The position numbers and the translations under genes are program-made. A stretch of 64,000 nt of DNA, taken from positions 124,001-188,000 of the forward strand of contig NZ_JACHLR010000006.1 of assembly GCF_014204535.1 (NCBI RefSeq), given 5' to 3'. The number at the start of each line of letters is the position of its first letter. The first letter of the stretch is position 1. Below the pieces are notes generated by a model. The model searched no databases. It saw only the letters and a list, made by a program, of their open reading frames with translations, and had not been told where the DNA came from. The stretch comes from Novosphingobium chloroacetimidivorans (GTDB lineage Bacteria; Pseudomonadota; Alphaproteobacteria; Sphingomonadales; Sphingomonadaceae). This document shows positions 50,215-58,872 of the stretch, piece after piece.

Positions 50215-51386
50215 TCCAGCATTCCTTCGACGACCCTGCACGGAGTCAGGCTGAGCAGCGTGCCGGCTGGCGTGCCCGAGGGCAGCCGCACCGGCGCGAA
50301 CTCGCGCGAATGGCCGGTTTGCCCGCGCTCGGCAAGGACCGAAATCGGCCTGCCGACAAGGCCGGCGAGCCAACGCGCACGCTGCTCGGCAACGGCAACG
50401 CGAAGATCGGCGGCGCGCGCGCGGGCGAGGACGGGCGGCACCTGCGGCATACGCGCGGCGGGCGTGCCCGGACGTGGCGAATAGGCGAAGACGTGGCCGT
50501 GCACGATGGCGAGCTCGGCAACGATCGCCATGCTTTGCGCGTGCATCGCCTCGGTCTCGGTCGGGAAGCCGGCGATGAGGTCGGCGCCGATGGCAAGGTC
50601 GGTTCGGCGCGCACGCAGCCGCTCGACGAGGCGGAGGGCATCGGCGCGCGAGTGGCGGCGCTTCATGCGCTTGAGGATCATGTCGTCGCCCGACTGCAGC
50701 GAGAGATGCAGGTGCGGCATCATCCGCGCCTCGCCGGCGATGAGGTCGAACAAGGCGTCGTCGATCTCGGCTCCATCGACCGATGACAGGCGCAGGCGGG
50801 GGAGGGCGCCGAAGCGGGCCAGGATGGCCTCGCACACGCTGCCAAGGCGCGGCGTGTCGGGCAGGTCGGCACCCCAAGAGGTCAGATCGACGCCGGTGAG
50901 CACGATCTCCTGCACGCCGGCATTTATGTGCAGCGCGACATCCTCGAGGACATCCGCGATCGCGCGCGATCGGCTGGCGCCGCGACCTCGGGGAATTACG
51001 CAAAAGGTACAGGCATGGTCGCAGCCGTTCTGCACCTGGACGAAGCCGCGCGTGTAGCCGGTCGGCCTTGGGATTTGGGCAGGCGCAGGCAGGTTCCAGG
51101 CGCGCGGGTCGAGCTTGGCGGAGTTGGCGATCAGGCCGTCGACTTCAGGCATGCGCGCCAGGACCTCGCGCTCGACTTCGGCCGCGCAGCCGGTCACCAG
51201 CAGGCGTGCGTCCGGCCGCGCGCGCCGGGCACGACGGATCGCCTGGCGAGTCTGGCGGACGGCTTCCGCCGTCACGGCGCAGGAGTTGATGACGACCAGA
51301 TCGTCGGCACCGGCGAGAAGCCCGCGCATCTGCTCGCTCTCGGCCAGGTTTAGCCGGCAGCCAAGCGAATGGACTTCGACTGTCAC
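50211..51386 (-). CDS. mtaB: tRNA (N6-threonylcarbamoyladenosine37-C2) methylthiotransferase MtaB
   Basis: The 391-residue enzyme has an N-terminal UPF0004 domain with three cysteines (LGCRLN, NSCAVT, TGCAAE) and a radical SAM domain with CDHACTFC, CVIPRGRG, followed by a TRAM-like region. It adds methylthio to t6A in tRNA. GTG 51386 is chosen as the family start; it begins 10 bases after the dapF stop. Confidence 0.95.
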   Translation of the reverse strand: MTVEVHSLGCRLNLAESEQMRGLLAGADDLVVINSCAVTAEAVRQTRQAIRRARRARPDARLLVTGCAAEVEREVLARMPEVDGLIANSAKLDPRAWNLPAPAQIPRPTGYTRGFVQVQNGCDHACTFCVIPRGRGASRSRAIADVLEDVALHINAGVQEIVLTGVDLTSWGADLPDTPRLGSVCEAILARFGALPRLRLSSVDGAEIDDALFDLIAGEARMMPHLHLSLQSGDDMILKRMKRRHSRADALRLVERLRARRTDLAIGADLIAGFPTETEAMHAQSMAIVAELAIVHGHVFAYSPRPGTPAARMPQVPPVLARARAADLRVAVAEQRARWLAGLVGRPISVLAERGQTGHSREFAPVRLPSGTPAGTLLSLTPCRVVEGMLE

Positions 51387-51396
51387 CCCGCGAATC

Positions 51397-52230
51397 TCAC
51401 CCGGCAGTCCCGAACTCGAACAAGCCGTAGGCGGCGGCATCGAAGTCGCCCCGGAAACTCTCGGCAGCAGGCCCTGTCATGACGATCTCGCCATCCTCGC
51501 GCCACTCGATTGAGAGCGCGCCGCCGGGAAGCTTCACGGTGACCTTCCGGTCGACCAGCCCCCGCCGCATCGCGCCGATCGCGGTGGCGCAGGCGCCGGT
51601 GCCGCAAGCGCGGGTCAGGCCCGCGCCGCGCTCCCACACGCGCAGGCGGATCGCCTGGCGCGAGACGATGGTGGCGACGTTGACGTTGATCCGTTCGGGG
51701 AAGAGCTGATCATTCTCGATCTCCGGTCCGAGCCGGGCAAGGTCGACCGCCGCGGTATCGGGCACGAAGAAGATCGCGTGGGGATTGCCGACGTTGACCG
51801 CGATCGGGTCTGCCAGCTCTTCCCAAGCGACCGGCATGGCATGCGTATCCATCGGGTAGGCGAGCGGGATCTCGTCCCAGACGAAGCGAGGATGGCCCAT
51901 CTCCACCGCGATGCCGGTCTGCGCCGGGCTGGCGGCGATCACGCCGCCAAGGGTCTCGATCCGCGCGGCACTGCCGTGCAGCAGCCCCACCGCGCGCGTG
52001 GCATTGCCGCAGGCCTCGACTTCGCTGCCGTCGGCATTGAAGATGCGCATGCGGAAGTCGGCCATGGACGAGGGTTCCAGCAGCACCAGCTGGTCGCAGC
52101 CGATGCCGGTGTGGCGATCGGCAATGGCCGCGGCGGCAACGGCGTCGATCTCGGGGATCGGCGCGTCGCGCGCGTCGAGCACGACGAAGTCGTTGCCCAG
52201 GCCGTGCATCTTGGTGAAGGCGATCCGCAT
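51397..52230 (-). CDS. dapF: Diaminopimelate epimerase
   Basis: The 277-residue enzyme has FTKMHGLGNDFVVLD at the start, EACGNATRAV and TRACGTGACAT with the two catalytic cysteines. It converts LL- to meso-diaminopimelate for peptidoglycan and lysine. ATG 52230 is the family start. It heads the minus-strand operon dapF-mtaB-ftsY-ispZ, whose promoter should lie in or near the palindromic element upstream. Confidence 0.97.
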   Translation of the reverse strand: MRIAFTKMHGLGNDFVVLDARDAPIPEIDAVAAAAIADRHTGIGCDQLVLLEPSSMADFRMRIFNADGSEVEACGNATRAVGLLHGSAARIETLGGVIAASPAQTGIAVEMGHPRFVWDEIPLAYPMDTHAMPVAWEELADPIAVNVGNPHAIFFVPDTAAVDLARLGPEIENDQLFPERINVNVATIVSRQAIRLRVWERGAGLTRACGTGACATAIGAMRRGLVDRKVTVKLPGGALSIEWREDGEIVMTGPAAESFRGDFDAAAYGLFEFGTAG

Positions 52231-52297
52231 GGCTGGCGATCTAGGCCTTGTGGGTAGAGCCGTAAAGTGCACCTGACGGCGCGTGTTGCCACCAACT

Positions 52298-52386
52298 CGT
52301 CATCCCCGCGCACGCGGGGATCCCGCTTGTGCTTGCACCGGTGTGGCAACGCATGAAGCGGGGCCCCCGCCTTCGCGGGGGCGACG
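52298..52386. repeat. Palindromic intergenic element, copy 3
   Basis: The 89-bp element again starts with CGTC (52298) and ends with GACG (52386), with CCCGCTT facing AAGCGGG. Its arms contain CCCCGCGCACGCGGGG and CCCCCGCCTTCGCGGGGG, each self-complementary. It lies between the dapF start and the 3' end of the dioxygenase gene. Confidence 0.85.
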
Positions 52387-52412
52387 GGGCATGTGGACGG
52401 CTCGCCGCGCCC

Positions 52413-53348
52413 TCAGCCCTTCAGGCCGATCTCGCGCAGCCGCTCCTGCAGGTAGCCGTCGGCGGTGATGCTCTCCGGATAGCGATCCGGGTTATCGGCC
52501 GACACGCACTCAGGCAGCGTCCTGATCTCGAAGTCGCTGCGGGGATGGAGGAAGAACGGCATGGAATAGCGGCTGTAGCCCGCCCGCTCGCCCGAGGGAT
52601 TGCGCACGCGGTGCGTGGTGGATGGCAGCACGTGGTTGGTCAGCCGCTGCAGCATGTCGCCGATGTTGACCACGAGCGCGCCTGGCGGGGGTGCGATCGA
52701 CAGCCAGCGACCGTCCTTGCCGAGCAGTTCCAGCCCCGCTTCTTCGGCGCCGAGCAGCAGGGTGATGAGGTTGATGTCCTCGTGCGCGCCGGCGCGGATG
52801 GCGCCGCCCGACTCGGGACCGACCGGCGGATAATGCAGCAGGCGCAGCACTGAGTTTCCATCCTCGACGGCGGCATCGAACCAATGTTCGTCTAGGCCCA
52901 GATCGAGCGCGATGGCCGAGAGGATGCGTGCGCCGGCACGGTCGAACTCGACATAGAGTGTCTCGAAAACCTCGCGGAACGCCTTGGGTTGTTCGGGCCA
53001 GACATTGGGCGCCATGGTTGCGCTCAGCGGATGGCCAGCTGGCAAGTCGCGACCGACGTGCCAGAATTCCTTGAGGTCTTTCTCGGTCGCGCCCTTGGCC
53101 ACTTCGGTGCGGAACGGGGTATAGCCGCGCGCGCCGCCCGTGCCGGGAATGAAGCCGCGCATCTTCTGCTCGGTCGGCTGCGCGAACAGCTCGGCGGTAA
53201 GGCGCCAGGCTTCGTCGATCAGAGCGAGGTCGATACCGTGATCGCGCACCAACGCGAAGCCGAAGGTTCGGAAGCTGCGACCGATCTCGGTGGAAAGCGC
53301 CCGCGGTTCTTCGGCCAGGCTGAGGATGGGGATTTCGGCGATGTCCAT
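52413..53348 (-). CDS. Isopenicillin N synthase-family 2-oxoglutarate/Fe(II) dioxygenase
   Basis: The 311-residue protein has a DIOX_N-type N-terminal region (LIDEAWRLTAELFAQP), then the 2OG-FeII domain with AGAHEDINLITLLL (His, Asp), distal His in THRVRNPSGERAGYSRYSMPFF (RxS for 2-oxoglutarate). IPNS-like proteins of this length in proteobacteria have unknown targets; ethylene-forming or flavone-type chemistry is known in relatives. It is a single gene, divergent from the EVE gene. Confidence 0.85.
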   Translation of the reverse strand: MDIAEIPILSLAEEPRALSTEIGRSFRTFGFALVRDHGIDLALIDEAWRLTAELFAQPTEQKMRGFIPGTGGARGYTPFRTEVAKGATEKDLKEFWHVGRDLPAGHPLSATMAPNVWPEQPKAFREVFETLYVEFDRAGARILSAIALDLGLDEHWFDAAVEDGNSVLRLLHYPPVGPESGGAIRAGAHEDINLITLLLGAEEAGLELLGKDGRWLSIAPPPGALVVNIGDMLQRLTNHVLPSTTHRVRNPSGERAGYSRYSMPFFLHPRSDFEIRTLPECVSADNPDRYPESITADGYLQERLREIGLKG

Positions 53349-53410
53349 GTGTGCGATCCGCTGCGAATGGGCTAGTTGCGCTTCCTCTAGTCGAATTCAT
53401 GAGGCGATGC

Positions 53411-53851
53411 ATGTCCAAGAGCCACGGGGCAAAGAGCTACTGGCTGATGAAGTCCGAACCGGACGCCTACAGCTGGGATGACCTGGTGGCCGAGGGCGAG
53501 GGCACCTGGGACGGCGTGCGCAATCACCGCGCCGCCAACAACCTGCGCGCGATGCAGGTAGGCGACGAGGCGTTCTTCTATCACTCCAACATCGGCAAGG
53601 AGATCGTCGGCGTCGTCAGCATCAGCGAGTCGGGCCTGGCCGATCCGAGCGACCCGGAAGGCAAGTGGGCGGCGGTGAAGGTGAAGCCGGTGAGGAAGCT
53701 GAAACGCCCGGTAACCCTGAAGGAAATCAAGGCCGATCCCGCGCTGGCGGATATGGAGCTGGTGAAGCTTTCGCGTCTGTCGGTGGCTTCTGTGACTGCA
53801 AAGGAGTGGGCGTACCTGCTCGATATGGCGGACGAGGCTTCGAACGGGTGA
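53411..53851 (+). CDS. EVE-domain protein (THYN1-like)
   Basis: The 146-residue protein has KSYWLMKSEPDAYSWDDL, WDGVRNHRAANNLRAMQVGDEAFFYHSN and EIVGVVSISE, the EVE signature of a PUA-like fold. EVE proteins bind modified bases in DNA or RNA. ATG 53411 gives the usual length. No restriction gene neighbours it, so there is no sign of a defence role here. Confidence 0.92.
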   Translation: MSKSHGAKSYWLMKSEPDAYSWDDLVAEGEGTWDGVRNHRAANNLRAMQVGDEAFFYHSNIGKEIVGVVSISESGLADPSDPEGKWAAVKVKPVRKLKRPVTLKEIKADPALADMELVKLSRLSVASVTAKEWAYLLDMADEASNG

Positions 53852-53876
53852 TTACAGGTTGATACAACGTCGCTGC

Positions 53877-53901
53877 GGAACTTAGCCCAGATCAAGTCGT
53901 T
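53877..53901 (+). promoter_or_regulatory. EcfG-type (general stress) promoter of csbD
   Basis: GGAAC at 53877-53881 and CGTT at 53898-53901 are 16 bases apart, matching the alphaproteobacterial EcfG consensus. It lies 52 bases upstream of the csbD start. CsbD family genes belong to general stress regulons, which supports the reading. Confidence 0.78.
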
Positions 53902-53953
53902 TTCTGATCAAAGGCGCACAACAGGGTGCACCTTCGCCAAGAGGAGACAAACC

Positions 53954-54133
53954 ATGGGTGAACTCACCGACAAGGCCAAGGGCCTCGCCAACGAAGCCAT
54001 CGGCAACGTCAAGCAGGCTGTAGCCGGCAAGGACAATCCTGGCCTGGACGCAGAAGGCAAGGCGCAGGAGCGCAAGGGCGAGGCTCAGCAGCTCAAGGGC
54101 GGCGTCAAGGGCGCGCTCGGAGACAAGATCTAA
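53954..54133 (+). CDS. CsbD-family stress protein
   Basis: The 59-residue hydrophilic protein reads MGELTDKAKGLANEAIGNVK, then AGKDNPGLDAEGKAQERKGEAQQ and ends GALGDKI, the CsbD pattern. Function of the family is unknown but it is strongly stress-induced. GAGGAGACAAACC precedes the ATG. It is a single-gene unit between an EcfG-type promoter and a strong terminator. Confidence 0.93.
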   Translation: MGELTDKAKGLANEAIGNVKQAVAGKDNPGLDAEGKAQERKGEAQQLKGGVKGALGDKI

Positions 54134-54157
54134 GCTTTCGCGCTAGATCGAACGGAG

Positions 54158-54183
54158 AGGCCGCCTTCGGGCGGCCTTTTTCG
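54158..54183 (+). terminator. Rho-independent terminator after csbD
   Basis: GGCCGCC at 54159-54165 pairs with GGCGGCC at 54170-54176 around a TTCG tetraloop, followed by TTTTTCG. It starts 25 bases after the stop. Confidence 0.93.
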
Positions 54184-54349
54184 TTTGGGGCAGGCTTCAA
54201 GTCCCAGGGCCTTAGGTTCATCGAAGCTTGGATTTGCCGACGAGCGCGATCGTTCCCTGTATCCGCAGCTCGAGTGGCCGACGTCCCATTCCGGGCCGCC
54301 GCTTTCCCAGCCTCTGGCATGCTTGGTAACGATTTCTTAAGCATGTGGC

Positions 54350-54568
54350 ATGAAGCCGCATTCGCTCCGCCGTGCTCTGGTGCTCACCTCCGAACAGGCG
54401 CGCCATCCCTATCGCCGGTCGCTACCGCCGCACGTGTTCCGGCCTTTTCCGGACGAGCCGGAGGCACCCCGCGACCGCTCGCTGCGCGAGGTCTTCGACG
54501 AGGATTGGCGCAGCCTGGTCTCGACCTACTGCGCCACCTTCATCGTGGTGACGACGTTCCTGGCGTGA
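54350..54568 (+). CDS. Small hypothetical protein with C-terminal hydrophobic segment
   Basis: The 72-residue frame is basic at the N-terminus (MKPHSLRRALVLTSEQ), Pro-rich in the middle, then has LREVFDEDWRSLVSTYCATF and a hydrophobic end (IVVTTFLA) that could anchor in a membrane. No clear ribosome binding site precedes it and I know no family by name. It is convergent with the transporter gene, separated by one base. Coding status is uncertain. Confidence 0.45.
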   Translation: MKPHSLRRALVLTSEQARHPYRRSLPPHVFRPFPDEPEAPRDRSLREVFDEDWRSLVSTYCATFIVVTTFLA

Positions 54569-54569
54569 G

Positions 54570-55874
54570 TCAGGCCGGCGCTGCCGCCCGTTCGGCGCGC
54601 AGCAGGACGTAGCCGAACCAGGCCGGCAGCAGGCAGCATCCCGCCACCACCAGCAATTGCTTGACCACTGCCAGGCCGATGAGGCTGAGCAGTCCGGCGA
54701 ACAGCGCGCCCACGACCATCGCGCCCGAGTTGACGATGTTGTTCGCCGCGATCGTGCGAGCGGTCTGCGACTTCTCGACGAAGGTGGTCAGGAATGCGTA
54801 GAGCGGCACCACGAACATGCCGCCCGATACGGCGATCCCCAGCAATGTCAGCAGCAGCATCGGCGCAAGCGGATGGGCGATGAAGGTCGGCACGTCCATC
54901 ATCGTGCTGCTGGCGCGCCAATCGCTGCAGATAGCCTCGAAGGCGATCAGGAACGCGCCCATGGCGATCACCGATATCGGCGAGTAGCGGGCCGAAACCG
55001 TGCCCTTCAGCAGGGCGTTGATCGACACCGAGCCGATCGCCACGCCGACCGAGAAGATCACCAGGAACAGGCTGGCCACTTCCTTGCTGGCGCTCAGTAC
55101 GTTCTTTGCGAGCGGTGTGAACTGCACGAACAGGATGGTGCAGATCGCCCAGAAGATGCTGATGGCCACGATCGCCAGGAACACGCGGCGGTCATGCACG
55201 GTGTGGCTGATGAGCTTGTAGGAAGAGCGGAACACGTTGAAGTCGATGGGCTCTACCTTGCCCTGCGCTGGTGCCGAGGGCACGAACCGTGCAGTGACGA
55301 AGCCGATCAGCGCCACGATAATGACGCCCAGCGCCGCCCAGTGCACGCCGATCCAGCCCGCCACGATAGTCCCCGCAAGCACCGCCATGTACGTGCCGGC
55401 CTCGACCAGGCCGGTGCCGGCAAGCACTTCGTTCTCGTGCAGGTGCTGCGGGAGGATCGCGTACTTGATCGGGCCGAAGAACGTGGAATGCACACCCATC
55501 GCGAACAGCGCGAGCAGCATCAGCGGGATCGAGAGCGAGCCGATCGCCACGCCTTGCCAGGCCAGCAGCAGGCCTGCGCCGCCAACGGCCATGATGCCGA
55601 TCTCGCACGCCTTGACGATGCGAATGATGCGGGCCTTGTCACGCATGTCGGCCAGCTGCCCCGCCAGGGCGGAGAGCAGGAAGAACGGCGTCACGAACAC
55701 GCCGGAGGCGACGGCGCTGAACCACATCTCGGCCGTCTCGGAATTGTAGACCGAGTAGACGACGAAGAACACCATGGCGTTCTTGAACAGGTTGTCGTTG
55801 AACGCACCCAGCAGCTGGGTAACGAAGAGCGGCAGGAAGCGGCGCGCCCGGATAAGCTGGGTCGATGTCGTCAT
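54570..55874 (-). CDS. MFS transporter, LplT-like
   Basis: The 434-residue membrane protein has twelve hydrophobic segments and opens LPLFVTQLLGAFNDNLFKNA, the signature of LplT-type lysophospholipid flippases. It contains STFFGPIKYAILPQHLHENEVLAGTGLVEAGTY, also typical. LplT imports lysophospholipids for reacylation; in E. coli the partner acyltransferase Aas is next to it, but none is present here. ATG 55874 is chosen as the start of the conserved region. Confidence 0.85.
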   Translation of the reverse strand: MTTSTQLIRARRFLPLFVTQLLGAFNDNLFKNAMVFFVVYSVYNSETAEMWFSAVASGVFVTPFFLLSALAGQLADMRDKARIIRIVKACEIGIMAVGGAGLLLAWQGVAIGSLSIPLMLLALFAMGVHSTFFGPIKYAILPQHLHENEVLAGTGLVEAGTYMAVLAGTIVAGWIGVHWAALGVIIVALIGFVTARFVPSAPAQGKVEPIDFNVFRSSYKLISHTVHDRRVFLAIVAISIFWAICTILFVQFTPLAKNVLSASKEVASLFLVIFSVGVAIGSVSINALLKGTVSARYSPISVIAMGAFLIAFEAICSDWRASSTMMDVPTFIAHPLAPMLLLTLLGIAVSGGMFVVPLYAFLTTFVEKSQTARTIAANNIVNSGAMVVGALFAGLLSLIGLAVVKQLLVVAGCCLLPAWFGYVLLRAERAAAPA

Positions 55875-56011
55875 GCGTCCTGCGCTGCGCCTACCAATGC
55901 TGCGCGACACTTAGTGGCATAGCGCCTGCGGGCAAGCCCCCCTTGCAGTGGCATGACTATTTTAGGCCGCCGCTTCCCCGATCCGCGCGCAGCCTCTAAG
56001 GGCATTGCTGC

Positions 56012-56605
56012 ATGCTGACCCTGCCGAATCTGCTGACGCTCTCGCGCATCTTCGCGGTACCGCTGCTCGCGTTCCTGCTGTGGTGGCCCAAGTGGGAGGG
56101 CGGCTATGCCATGGCCTTCGCGCTCTACTGCCTGATGGGCATCACCGACTACTTTGACGGCTACCTCGCGCGGTCGAGCGGTGCGGTGTCGCGGCTGGGC
56201 GTGTTCCTGGATCCTATCGCCGACAAGATCATGGTCGCGGCCGTGATCCTGGTCCTGACGGCGCAAGGGATCCTCACCGGACCTTATGTCGGCGACATGC
56301 ACGTCATCGCCGGCCTGATCATCCTGGTGCGGGAGATCGCCGTCTCGGGCCTGCGCGAATTCCTGGGTGGATTGCAGGTCTCGATGCCGGTCAGTCGGCT
56401 GGCGAAGTGGAAGACGACGTTCCAGCTTGTCTCGCTGGGTGCGCTGATCCTGGGGCATGCCATGCCCTGGTGGAACGTCGACCTTGGCGCGATCGTCGTC
56501 AACGTGCCGCATACCGTTGGTCTGACGACGCTCTGGGCCGCGGCGGTGCTGACGCTGGTGACCGGTTGGGATTACCTGAGGGTCGGCCTCAAGCACATGG
56601 ATTGA
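56012..56605 (+). CDS. pgsA: CDP-diacylglycerol-glycerol-3-phosphate 3-phosphatidyltransferase
   Basis: The 197-residue membrane enzyme has the CDP-alcohol phosphotransferase motif D..DG..AR........G...D...D as DYFDGYLARSSGAVSRLGVFLDPIADK, and the start MLTLPNLLTLSRIF. It makes phosphatidylglycerophosphate from the CDP-DAG supplied by CdsA. It is convergent with oxyR, 7 bases apart. Confidence 0.96.
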   Translation: MLTLPNLLTLSRIFAVPLLAFLLWWPKWEGGYAMAFALYCLMGITDYFDGYLARSSGAVSRLGVFLDPIADKIMVAAVILVLTAQGILTGPYVGDMHVIAGLIILVREIAVSGLREFLGGLQVSMPVSRLAKWKTTFQLVSLGALILGHAMPWWNVDLGAIVVNVPHTVGLTTLWAAAVLTLVTGWDYLRVGLKHMD

Positions 56606-56612
56606 GGCCGGC

Positions 56613-57509
56613 TCAGCCGGCTCGCAACTCGTCCGCGAGCATGCGGAATTCGTCCGAGCGGGGGGAATTGCGGCGCCACACCAAGGCGATCTCTCGATTC
56701 GCGTTGGGTGAGTGCAGGGGTTTCGCGACCACGTTGGTGCCGTTGAGGATGCCGGCGTCGAGCGCCATTTCGGGCAGCATCGTCAGTCCCAGGCCATTGT
56801 CTACCATCTGCACCAGCGTGTGCAGCGAAGTGCCGATCATCGTCGCCGAGGCCCGCAGCTCGGGGCGGTTGCAGGCGGCGAGGGCGTGGTCCTTCAGGCA
56901 GTGCCCGTCTTCCAGCATCAGCAGGCGATGTTCGTCGATCAGTTCGGGCTCGATCTCGGCAGGGATGTTGCGCGGATCGTCCTTGGGGAAGGCCACGAAG
57001 AAGGCGTCGAGCTCGATCGTCTCCTTTTCCACTTCGCCCGTCGCATAGGGCAGGGCGAGCAGCACGCAGTCGGCGCGGCCGTGGTGGAGCGATTCTATGG
57101 CGGCGGCGCTCGGCTCCTCGCGCAGGAACAGCTTCAGGTTCGGCCGTTCGCGGCGCAGGCGCGGCAGCATGCGGGGCAGCAGGAACGGCGCGATCGTCGG
57201 GATCACGCTCATCCGCAGCTCTCCGGCCAGTGGCTTGCCGCTCGACTGGATGAGGTCCGACAGCTCTTCCGTTTCGCGCAGGATCCGGTGGGCTTTCTCC
57301 ACCACCGCGTTGCCCAGCGGCGTAAAGCGCACGGCGCGCTTGGTACGCTCGACCAGAGTGACGCCCAGCAGCGCCTCCAGATCGCGCAGGCCGGCCGACA
57401 GCGTCGACTGCGACACGAAGCTTGCGTCCGCGGCGCGGCCGAAGTGGCCATGCTCGTGGAGCGAGACGAGGTACTGGAGCTGCTTGAGGGTGGGCTGATA
57501 GACGGTCAC
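56613..57509 (-). CDS. oxyR: Hydrogen peroxide-inducible regulator OxyR
   Basis: The 298-residue LysR-type regulator has an N-terminal helix-turn-helix (LKQLQYLVSLHEHGHFGRAADA) and the redox pair of OxyR in LEDGHCLKDHALAACN, two Cys eight residues apart. It senses peroxide by a disulfide and activates defence genes. No catalase or ahp gene lies adjacent. The start at 57509 gives normal length. Confidence 0.93.
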   Translation of the reverse strand: MTVYQPTLKQLQYLVSLHEHGHFGRAADASFVSQSTLSAGLRDLEALLGVTLVERTKRAVRFTPLGNAVVEKAHRILRETEELSDLIQSSGKPLAGELRMSVIPTIAPFLLPRMLPRLRRERPNLKLFLREEPSAAAIESLHHGRADCVLLALPYATGEVEKETIELDAFFVAFPKDDPRNIPAEIEPELIDEHRLLMLEDGHCLKDHALAACNRPELRASATMIGTSLHTLVQMVDNGLGLTMLPEMALDAGILNGTNVVAKPLHSPNANREIALVWRRNSPRSDEFRMLADELRAG

Positions 57510-57584
57510 GGCGAGAGGCTATGCACGCAGTGCGCCAGTGCGCCAAGTGGTATAGACCCTACCCTGCGAAGGGAGGACCGGAAG

Positions 57585-58775
57585 TCATTCCGGCGCCGGC
57601 TCCACCGTATCATCCACGTGAGTCATCTTCAGCCGGCCGTCCACCACCGCGAACGCAAGCTTGCCCTCGACGAGATCGAGCGCATCCTTGCCGAAGGTCT
57701 TGAATCGCCAGCCTTCCAGCATCGCCAGGTTCTTGCGCACACCGGCAGCGAGCAGCTCCAGTTCCTCGCTGCGGGCGAGCAGGCGCGAGGCGACGTCGAT
57801 TTCGCGCGCGCGGATCTTGAGCAGCAGCTTGAGCAGGTCGGCAACCAGCGAGCCTTCCTTGCCGAGCGGTGCGCCCCTTGGCGCGCGCGGCGGCAGCTCG
57901 TCCTCCGGCAGCGGCTCGGACGCGGCGAGCGCCTGCATCAGCCGCTTGCCGATTTCGTTGTCCTTCCACCCCTGCGACAGGCCGCGCACCTTGGCGAGAT
58001 CGGACTGGGTCTTGGGTGGATGACTGGCAAGATCCGCCAGCGTCTCGTCGCGGACGATGCGCCCGCGGGGAATGTTCTTGCCCCGCGCTTCGTGCTCGCG
58101 CCAGGCTGCCAGTGCCTTGAGCCGGCCGAGCACGCCGGCGTTGCGGCCCGCCGCCTTGATCCGCTTCCAGGCGATCGTGGGATCGTTCCGGTAGTTCTCG
58201 GGATCGGCGAGCTTCTCCATTTCCTGGTCGAGCCATTCGCCCCGATCGGTTTTGATCAGGCGCTTGAGCATCCTGGGGAATATCTTGGCGAGGTGGGTGA
58301 CGTCGCCGATCGCATACTCGATCTGCCGTTCGGTGAGGGGGCGACGCGACCAGTCGGTGAAACGCGCGCCCTTGTCGATCGTCAGGCCCAGCCACGATTC
58401 GACCAGGTTCGAGTAGCCGATCTGCTCCGACTGGCTGATCGCCATCTGCGCGATCTGGGTATCGAAGATCGGATGTGGCGTGCGGTTGGTGAAGTTGTAG
58501 ATGATCTCCACATCCTGCCCGCCGGCGTGGAAGACCTTAAGCACGTCCTCGTTGCCGGTCAGCAGGTCCCACAAGGGTTGGAGATCGAGATCGGGCGCCA
58601 GCGGATCGATCGCCGCGGCTTCCTGGGTGTCCGCGATCTGAACCAGGCAGAGCTCAGGCCAGTACGTGTTCTCTCGCATGAACTCGGTGTCGACTGCGAC
58701 AAAGTCCGACTTCGCCAGGCGCTCGCACAAGGCGGCCAGGTCTTCGCTTTTCGTAATCAACGGGTGAATTTGCAT
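57585..58775 (-). CDS. rnd: Ribonuclease D
   Basis: The 396-residue 3'-5' exonuclease has DEDD motifs: VAVDTEFMRE (Asp, Glu), VFHAGGQDVEIIYNF (Asp), and YAIGDVTHL (Asp), then an HRDC domain (about 215-300, WREHEARGKNIPRGRIVRDETL). It trims tRNA 3' ends. ATG 58775 is the family start; the open frame upstream lies in an intergenic gap. Confidence 0.95.
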   Translation of the reverse strand: MQIHPLITKSEDLAALCERLAKSDFVAVDTEFMRENTYWPELCLVQIADTQEAAAIDPLAPDLDLQPLWDLLTGNEDVLKVFHAGGQDVEIIYNFTNRTPHPIFDTQIAQMAISQSEQIGYSNLVESWLGLTIDKGARFTDWSRRPLTERQIEYAIGDVTHLAKIFPRMLKRLIKTDRGEWLDQEMEKLADPENYRNDPTIAWKRIKAAGRNAGVLGRLKALAAWREHEARGKNIPRGRIVRDETLADLASHPPKTQSDLAKVRGLSQGWKDNEIGKRLMQALAASEPLPEDELPPRAPRGAPLGKEGSLVADLLKLLLKIRAREIDVASRLLARSEELELLAAGVRKNLAMLEGWRFKTFGKDALDLVEGKLAFAVVDGRLKMTHVDDTVEPAPE

Positions 58776-58872
58776 GACCCGAGCCGCGTTACGCTCAACG
58801 CTGCGTGCAATCAACGGCGCTTGTTCGGTGATCGACCTGTAATACCGCGGGCTCGGTGGACCTCGCCGGCGA

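Noticed and set aside
52413..53348. IPNS-like gene as part of a beta-lactam cluster
   Set aside because: No peptide synthetase or acyltransferase partner lies nearby; the neighbours are housekeeping genes.
53411..53851. EVE protein as part of a modification-dependent defence system
   Set aside because: There is no restriction endonuclease, McrB-like ATPase or methylase beside it; this is the common stand-alone THYN1-like form.
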